Shown here one piece after another: positions 6,202 to 10,108 of a stretch of DNA of 10,108 nt. The translations under genes and the position numbers were made by a program. Each line of letters begins with the position of its first letter. Within the stretch, counting starts at the first letter, position 1. Under the pieces are notes generated by a model. It was not told where the DNA came from, did not search any database, and was given only the letters and a program-made list of their open reading frames with translations. This DNA is from Endozoicomonadaceae bacterium (GTDB lineage: Bacteria; Pseudomonadota; Gammaproteobacteria; Pseudomonadales; Endozoicomonadaceae): assembly GCA_023146365.1 (NCBI GenBank), contig JAGLCE010000145.1, forward strand, positions 1 to 10,108, in the 5' to 3' direction.

Positions 6202-8118
6202 TCAATCCACCGCTTCAATCGACTGATCAAGAAGGGTACCAGAGAATGTACTAATCAGCATTTTCACATTTTCATCACTATGAATACCGTCAACAGCCCT
6301 CTGTTGACGCTCTTTTTGACACCGATAACGCCAAGCTGCAGGTGTTTCACCGCTCACCTCACCCAACGAAACCACCAAGCTAATTTTCATATCGAAATAA
6401 TCACTAAGCGACGCTTCGATACGGAGACGATGCTTTTCGTTGTATAGCGTATCATGATTGCTGTCAAGCACCATCGTCAAGCAACTACCCTCTACGAACT
6501 CGGGCAAACAATAAGAGGCAACTGTACGAGTGACTCCATCCAGCGACAGTGCCTGAAAGAGCGCTATCCATGTAACAGGCGTCAACTCTGACAGCGACAA
6601 AGGCTCATTAGAAAACGGCTTCTCTTCATTACGCTCCGGAGGTGAGACAGTCGTTTTATCTACCCTTTCAGCAGTGGTCGCTTCAGGCACACTCACTTCT
6701 GATGGAGCCTGGCGCACCAGCACCTCCGGTTGCGTCACCACCATAGGTTCAGACGATTGAACGACCAGATAATCATGCTCTGCCGACGCTTGATCAGTGG
6801 ACTCCGCCACCAATGCATTAAATGCAGCCACATCAGTCACCACCGGTGCCATCGGCACCACTCTGACAGATTCAGTCGGAACCGATGTAGATTTCACGTC
6901 TACGGCTCTATTGACAGACTCTGACTCTTTACGCTCGTCCTGACCCTGAGATTGTGGTGCCGTATTGCTATCTGTCCCGCCTCTCTCCGTACTCCCCTGC
7001 GGCAAGGGCTGAACAGGCACTGAAGGAATAATACCATCAGGACGAAATGCCAGCATGCGTAACAACACCATTTCGAAGCCTGAACGGGGATCCGGTGCCA
7101 AGGGCAGGTCACGACGGCCGATCAACCCTGACTGATAATACAGTTGAAGATCTTCAGCTGTCATCTGGCGAGCCAGTGATAATACTGCATCTCGATCACC
7201 TTGGCTATTATCCACTACGTCCGGCAAGGCTTGAGCAATGGCGACACGATGCAATATTGATAACGTATCACTCAATACAGAGGCAAAATCAGGGGCATGT
7301 TCAGCCAGCCCCGCCACGGTATTGAGTACCTTTGACGCATCAGCTGACGCCAGAGCTGATACGACTTTCAGCACCTGATCTCGATCGATGCTCCCAAGCA
7401 TCGTACTAACGCCCTGTTCAGTAATCGATTCATCACAGAATGCGATCGCCTGGTCGGTCAGACTCAGGGCGTCACGCATACTGCCATCAGCTGAGCGTCC
7501 CAACTGCCACAACGCACCGTTTTCACAACGAATGCCCTCCTTGTCCAAGATCTCCTGCAGGTGTCCCACAATTTTTTCTGGAGACATACTCTTCAAGCTA
7601 AACTGCAAACAGCGTGACAGTATGGTGATCGGTAATTTCTGCGGATCCGTTGTCGCCAGCAAGAATTTCACATGGAGCGGAGGCTCTTCCAGCGTCTTCA
7701 GAAGCGCGTTGAAACTGTGCTGGGAGAGCATATGGACTTCGTCGATCAAGTAAATTTTAAAGCGTCCACGGGTCGGCGCATACTGTACATTGTCCAACAG
7801 CTCACGGGTATCCTCAACTTTGGTCCGAGACGCTGCATCCACTTCAATCAGATCGATAAAACGACCTTCATCAATTTCTCGGCATGCCGAACACTCTCCG
7901 CAGGGTTCCGAAGTGACGCCGGTTTCACAATTCAGACACTTGGCCAGAATCCGAGCAATTGTTGTCTTGCCAACACCGCGAGTACCGGTAAAAAGATAGG
8001 CATGATGAAGTCGACCACGATCCAAGGCGTTGATCAGCGCCTGCAAGACATTAACCTGTCCTACTAGCTCCTTAAATATGCGGGGTCGCCACTTTCGCGC
8101 AAGTACCTGATAACTCAT
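6202..8118 (-). CDS. dnaX: DNA polymerase III subunit tau (DnaX)
   Basis: The 638-residue product is near the length of E. coli tau (643). Domain I carries Walker A GTRGVGKT (45-52), a zinc module (C64, C73, C76, C79), Walker B LIDEVHM (124-130) and the SRC motif (168-170) with the clamp-loader arginine. Domain II contains the sensor-2 segment GSMRDALSL (212-220), and the collar domain III follows to about residue 360. A Pro/Ser/Thr/Glu-rich linker spans about 361-505. A folded tau-specific C-terminus (about 506-638, starting LSELTPVTWIALFQAL) corresponds to the part that contacts polymerase alpha and the DnaB helicase. DnaX is the motor of the sliding-clamp loader. I found no A AAA AAG slippery heptamer, so the short gamma form may not be made by the E. 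coli mechanism. GGAG (8135-8132) lies 13 nt from ATG 8118, a long spacing. A 3-codon frame, ATG-AAC-AAC-TAA, overlaps the start as TAATG. Confidence 0.97.
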   Translation of the reverse strand: MSYQVLARKWRPRIFKELVGQVNVLQALINALDRGRLHHAYLFTGTRGVGKTTIARILAKCLNCETGVTSEPCGECSACREIDEGRFIDLIEVDAASRTKVEDTRELLDNVQYAPTRGRFKIYLIDEVHMLSQHSFNALLKTLEEPPLHVKFLLATTDPQKLPITILSRCLQFSLKSMSPEKIVGHLQEILDKEGIRCENGALWQLGRSADGSMRDALSLTDQAIAFCDESITEQGVSTMLGSIDRDQVLKVVSALASADASKVLNTVAGLAEHAPDFASVLSDTLSILHRVAIAQALPDVVDNSQGDRDAVLSLARQMTAEDLQLYYQSGLIGRRDLPLAPDPRSGFEMVLLRMLAFRPDGIIPSVPVQPLPQGSTERGGTDSNTAPQSQGQDERKESESVNRAVDVKSTSVPTESVRVVPMAPVVTDVAAFNALVAESTDQASAEHDYLVVQSSEPMVVTQPEVLVRQAPSEVSVPEATTAERVDKTTVSPPERNEEKPFSNEPLSLSELTPVTWIALFQALSLDGVTRTVASYCLPEFVEGSCLTMVLDSNHDTLYNEKHRLRIEASLSDYFDMKISLVVSLGEVSGETPAAWRYRCQKERQQRAVDGIHSDENVKMLISTFSGTLLDQSIEAVD

Positions 8119-8135
8119 TAGTTGTTCATTACTCC
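8118..8135 (-). promoter_or_regulatory. dnaX translation start region with overlapping 3-codon frame
   Basis: On the minus strand, GGAG (8135-8132) is followed 2 nt later by ATG (8129-8127), AAC, AAC and TAA (8120-8118). The A of the dnaX ATG (8118) is the last base of that TAA, giving a TAATG overlap. The GGAG is too close to the first ATG and rather far (13 nt) from the dnaX ATG. Ribosomes might reach dnaX directly or by termination-reinitiation; the sequence alone does not decide. Confidence 0.35.
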
Positions 8136-8400
8136 AAGAGCCATTTCACACCAAGGCTCAAGCACCAGATAACGTGCAGACCCATCCAATCTTTCGATCC
8201 GATACGCCAATAGATGAATTCACGAAGAATCGTTACTCACGCAGGGGAGACACTCAAGAAAAGTGTACCGTACACTATGCTAGCGGAGTTACCAGGGCAA
8301 TGCACTAAATCACGCAAGCGAAACAGCCTGAACGACAGATTACAGTGGAAAATACATCATAGGAAAAAGAGAGAATCAATCGGAAAAATAGGCACTAAAT
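8119..8400. other. SRP RNA-dnaX intergenic region
   Basis: This 282-bp stretch between the SRP RNA and dnaX, both on the minus strand, holds no gene I can support. It contains the dyad AGTGTAC-C-GTACACT (8262-8276), which on the minus strand overlaps a TACACT that could be a weak -10 element for dnaX; no good -35 lies 16-18 nt upstream of it. T-rich runs after the SRP RNA 3' end (ATTTTT around 8380, then CTTTTT around 8365 on the minus strand) might assist SRP RNA termination, but no separate hairpin precedes them. GCACTAAAT occurs at about 8301 and 8392. Confidence 0.4.
8262..8276. promoter_or_regulatory. Operator-like perfect dyad upstream of dnaX
   Basis: AGTGTAC (8262-8268) and GTACACT (8270-8276) are perfect inverted repeats around one central base, 144 bp upstream of the dnaX start. 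A 15-bp near-perfect palindrome of this kind looks like a homodimeric repressor site. No regulator is identified, and one 7-bp arm pair at close spacing is expected by chance in about 10 kb. Confidence 0.25.
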
Positions 8401-8515
8401 GGTGGTGCACCTCACCAGCCACACCTCGGCACATGTGCAAACCGCTACCGTTGCTCCCTTCCAGGCCTGGCGGAGTTAACAGTTACCCATTGCGAGGGGA
8501 CCGGCAAGGTCCACC
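8401..8515 (-). ncRNA. ffs: 4.5S signal recognition particle RNA (bacterial small SRP RNA)
   Basis: On the minus strand the universally conserved helix 8 region is present as GCCAGGCCTGGAAGGGAGCA followed by ACGGTAGCGG, with the GGAA tetraloop at 8462-8459 and the asymmetric internal-loop bases (AGCA/ACGG side) that bind the Ffh M domain. The ends pair: GGTGGACC at the 5' end (8515-8508) with GGTGCACC near the 3' end, leaving a short 3' tail. The length of about 115 nt matches the 114-nt E. coli 4.5S RNA; ends are approximate to a few bases. The RNA with Ffh targets membrane proteins cotranslationally to FtsY and SecYEG. The tetraloop is closed by U-G here instead of C-G as in E. coli. Its position ahead of dnaX on the same strand is as in a number of gammaproteobacteria. 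Confidence 0.93.
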
Positions 8516-8806
8516 ATAAAAAGATGCCGACTAAGAACGCGTCAGCAACGGAACGCATTCTCCATGAAAATCCGCTCGGTTGCAACCCTAAGATTCACTC
8601 TGTCAGACTAAAAACACCAAGACTGATCAACATAACAAAAATATTACATGGAACAAAACCCAATCCAGTGCTGTCGAACGTTCGTACGAGACTTTTTATT
8701 CCTATTTTACTTTTACACTCCCAAAAAAAAACATATCTGTAATGATATCCATCCTTGTTCGAGTAGCTGAAAGTTAAGAGGATCTATAATCACTGGAGAG
8801 TTATAC
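8516..8806. other. Intergenic region between SRP RNA and RRM gene
   Basis: Promoters for the leftward SRP RNA and the rightward RRM gene should lie in these 291 bp. On the minus strand, TTGCTG with CATCTT 16 nt later is the best eye match ahead of the SRP RNA and is poor. Rightward, a perfect TATAAT sits at 8785-8790 but only 16 nt before the RRM start codon and without a -35. TTTACA (8712-8717) and TGTAAT (8738-8743) are separated by 20 nt, longer than usual. Nested palindromes CGAACGTTCG and TCGTACGA around 8676-8692, followed by CTTTTTATT, resemble a small hairpin with a T-run, but no rightward gene precedes it. A run of nine A lies at 8723-8731. The 72-codon frame at 8524-8742 has no family resemblance. 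Confidence 0.4.
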
Positions 8807-9073
8807 ATGCAATCAAACAGACTGTTTGTCGGCAATCTTGATTTTACGGTTACAGACAAAGATATAAACGAAACATTTAGTCAATTTGGAATAATTAGTG
8901 AGGCGTGCGTCATTACAGACCGAGAAACTGGAAACTCCCGTGGGTTTGCCTTTGTCACATTCAAAAACCAGCAAGAGGCACAAGCCGCCCTCTCACTGGA
9001 TGGTCAATCACTCAACGGTCGATATATGCGAGTCAGTATTGCCTCGAAGCGCAACAGAAAGAGTCGCAACTAA
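8807..9073 (+). CDS. Single-RRM RNA-binding protein
   Basis: The 88-residue protein is one RNA recognition motif almost end to end. RNP2 is LFVGNL (6-11) and RNP1 is RGFAFVTF (45-52), with the aromatic residues that stack on RNA bases (Phe7, Phe48, Phe50) present. The DRETGNSRGFAF segment matches the small bacterial Rbp/glycine-rich RNA-binding type. The tail is short and basic (SKRNRKSRN) without the glycine-rich extension of plant or cyanobacterial relatives. Such proteins in cyanobacteria are often cold-induced; a similar role here is inference. ATG 8807 has GGAG at 8795-8798 with an 8-nt spacer. It stands alone on its strand and converges on the cold-shock-domain gene 242 bp downstream. 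Confidence 0.9.
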   Translation: MQSNRLFVGNLDFTVTDKDINETFSQFGIISEACVITDRETGNSRGFAFVTFKNQQEAQAALSLDGQSLNGRYMRVSIASKRNRKSRN

Positions 9074-9097
9074 TAGACACTAAACGTTTTTAATACG

Positions 9098-9143
9098 AGC
9101 GATAGAAAAAGCTGACAGTGTGCAACAATGGTTTTTTCTCGCT
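9098..9143. terminator. Long imperfect hairpin downstream of the RRM gene
   Basis: AGCGA (9098-9102) pairs with TCGCT (9139-9143) and GAAAAA (9105-9110) with TTTTTC (9133-9138), with a TA bulge and a 22-nt loop. It begins 25 nt after the RRM stop codon. The T-run is inside the 3' arm rather than after it, so this is not a textbook intrinsic terminator, but it is well placed to end or stabilise the RRM transcript. Confidence 0.35.
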
Positions 9144-9198
9144 GCGTAGGGCTAACCTTCCCATTTTCCAACACAGTGCAGCTTACTTTAGCCACTGA

Positions 9199-9226
9199 GC
9201 CGATAGGTTTTAACCTTAGCGTCGGC
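9199..9226. terminator. Inverted repeat between convergent RRM and cspD-like genes
   Basis: GCCGA (9199-9203) pairs with TCGGC (9222-9226), and an inner AGGT/ACCT pair (9205-9208, 9213-9216; loop TTTA) can stack within it across an asymmetric internal loop. It lies between the convergent RRM and cold-shock genes and could affect the 3' end of either transcript. No T-run follows on either strand, so termination is only a guess. Confidence 0.25.
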
Positions 9227-9315
9227 AAGAAGATCACAATCTCACACACAGATGGACGCTACAAACCTTAAAATACTGACTCGCCAATCAGCCAAGCTCA
9301 GTCATTGATGATCCG

Positions 9316-9615
9316 CTAATGAGTCTCCCGCTCAGATGGAATCTCGACCCCCTCATCCCTCGACTCACGTACGATTTCGTACGCATCCTCCTCCATTTTC
9401 TGCTCTGGTATCACTTCTGTGGCCAAAAATCCCTTGTTACCACGCTCCATCAAGAAACGTACAGTCTGTCCAGCATTCAGGGTTTTGAAATGATCCATCT
9501 TTATATTACTGTAATGCACGAATATGTCCTCATCGGATGACTCCTCAACGGGGCTGATAAAGCCGAGACCCTTCGCGTTATTGAACCATTTAACGACACC
9601 GGTCAGATAGTCCAT
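9316..9615 (-). CDS. cspD: CspD-like cold-shock-domain protein with acidic C-terminal extension
   Basis: The 99-residue protein begins with a cold-shock domain (about 4-70). It shows GVVKWFNNAKGLGFI (6-20), IFVHYSNIKMD (31-41, RNP2) and KTLNAGQTVRF (44-54). The HYSxIxMDxxKTLxAGQ run resembles E. coli CspD more than CspA; CspD binds single-stranded DNA and inhibits replication in non-growing cells, so that role here is inferred. Differences from E. coli CspD (74 residues) are Leu17 in place of the RNP1 phenylalanine (KGFGF), a few extra acidic residues before RNP2 (EESSDED), and an acidic 30-residue tail (EQKMEEDAYE onward). ATG 9615 is preceded by AGGG (9628-9625) with a 9-nt, A-rich spacer. 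No clpS/clpA neighbours, as in E. coli, are in view. Confidence 0.85.
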   Translation of the reverse strand: MDYLTGVVKWFNNAKGLGFISPVEESSDEDIFVHYSNIKMDHFKTLNAGQTVRFLMERGNKGFLATEVIPEQKMEEDAYEIVRESRDEGVEIPSERETH

Positions 9616-9716
9616 GCTTTTTTTCCCTGTGCTTATATTTTATGTATTTTATGCTTGTATTTGTGATTTTGCGCTTGCTTTTTCAAAGTATACTGATGCT
9701 TTTAGGTGTTTAGCAA
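9616..9716 (-). promoter_or_regulatory. Candidate promoter and AT-rich leader of the cspD-like gene
   Basis: On the minus strand, TTGCTA (9716-9711) and TATACT (9692-9687) are separated by 18 nt, matching sigma-70 consensus at 4 and 5 of 6 positions. Transcription would start near 9680, giving a leader of about 65 nt that is strongly A-rich, with repeated ATAAAATA-type words and an A7 run between the Shine-Dalgarno and the start codon. A fairly long leader is common for cold-shock genes, where it can act in temperature control. Confidence 0.4.
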
Positions 9717-9938
9717 TCCCTTTAATGAATGTGTTTCGAAAAACCTAGGCACCCCCCCTTCATAGCGATGAGAGCGTATGAGCCGATGGCGATGAGAAGC
9801 ACTTTACCATGAAAACCAAAAGTGACAAAAAAAACAGCTTCGCCCTTCCAGTCAGATGCCACAATACAGTTTTCAGTTTTTCTGCTCGATAGAGAACAGC
9901 AACAATAATATCGTCTCGGAAACAGAATTTTGAATTAT
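9717..9938. other. Intergenic region, no recognised feature
   Basis: I see no gene here. A C7 run lies around 9752-9758, GCGATGAGA occurs twice within about 30 bp (9765 and 9790 region), and CACTTT/AAAGTG form a 6-bp stem around an A-rich loop near 9800-9826. The minus-strand frame across 9760-9957 has a composition dominated by Leu, Phe and Ser and no family resemblance. Confidence 0.4.
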
Positions 9939-10103
9939 ATGGCCGTCTACACAACATCGGTTTGGCAACGGGTTATCCCAGCATTCCCTGTTGCTATTTG
10001 TTGGGTCTCGCCTGATGGTATTTCTTTTAGGAGCTACCCATTATTCCGCGCTCAAGAGATACTAGAGGAACTTATTGCGTCACTTCAAGGTGCCCAAGAA
10101 TGA
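9939..10103 (+). CDS. Possible small protein of 54 residues, unrecognised
   Basis: A frame from ATG 9939 to TGA 10101-10103 encodes 54 residues. The composition is protein-like: a hydrophobic/aromatic N-terminal half with VIPAFPVAICWVSPDGISF, then a predicted amphipathic helix QEILEELIASLQ. TTG 9930, three codons upstream, is an alternative start with GGA at 9918-9920 and a 9-nt spacer; ATG 9939 itself has no good Shine-Dalgarno sequence. The frame is closed upstream by a TAA at 9906-9908. I recognise no family. It could be a genuine small gene, a remnant, or chance. Confidence 0.35.
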   Translation: MAVYTTSVWQRVIPAFPVAICWVSPDGISFRSYPLFRAQEILEELIASLQGAQE

Positions 10104-10108
10104 AGATT

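Noticed and set aside
7388..8067. Plus-strand frames of 121 and 131 codons antisense to dnaX
   Set aside because: They mirror the conserved ATPase domain of DnaX and show no motif of their own.
8214..8519. 101-codon plus-strand frame over the SRP RNA gene
   Set aside because: It runs antisense through the conserved SRP RNA core and has no family resemblance.
8524..8742. 72-codon plus-strand frame between SRP RNA and the RRM gene
   Set aside because: It has no Shine-Dalgarno sequence and no recognisable family, and it crosses the region where the SRP RNA promoter should lie.
8785..8790. Perfect TATAAT as the RRM promoter -10
   Set aside because: Transcription would start inside the Shine-Dalgarno sequence, and no -35 lies at 16-18 nt.

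Overview
The window reads as chromosomal DNA of a free-living gammaproteobacterium with moderate GC. The support is a recR/ybaB/dnaX block preceded by a small (4.5S-type) SRP RNA on the same strand, a YecA/UPF0149 protein next to recQ, an SprT-family protein, and a periplasmic cyclophilin of the PpiA type. The genus cannot be fixed from the sequence; a Pseudomonas- or Oceanospirillales-like relative is a reasonable guess. I see no transposase, integrase, phage gene, CRISPR array or tRNA.

Layout from left to right. Positions 1-360 hold a doubtful open frame at the edge and no recognised gene. An SprT-family metalloprotease (361-864, +) faces recQ (901-2763, -) across a 36-bp gap. recQ is divergent from a YecA/UPF0149 gene (2928-3509, +), whose real start is a GTG well inside the longest open frame. 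Next come an unrecognised 187-residue protein with a minisatellite and a repeated SHLSL motif (3685-4248, +) and a secreted cyclophilin (4312-4914, +). This rightward group faces a leftward block, SRP RNA (8515-8401), dnaX (8118-6202), ybaB (6123-5797) and recR (5783-5181), whose order and spacing suggest a dnaX-ybaB-recR operon. At the right, a single-RRM RNA-binding protein (8807-9073, +) converges on a CspD-like cold-shock-domain protein (9615-9316, -). The last 490 bases hold a candidate cspD promoter and an unlisted 54-codon frame.

Functionally the window is weighted to DNA replication and repair (DnaX clamp-loader subunit, RecR, RecQ, the nucleoid-associated YbaB, possibly the SprT-like protease) and to RNA handling (SRP RNA, RRM protein, cold-shock-domain protein). 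Most of it is ordinary housekeeping content. I did not find a convincing new system. The parts most worth a second look are the SHLSL-repeat protein, the small frame at the right edge, the dnaX leader (operator-like dyad and a 3-codon frame overlapping the start), the apparent lack of the E. coli-type dnaX frameshift site, and the paired RRM/CSD genes.
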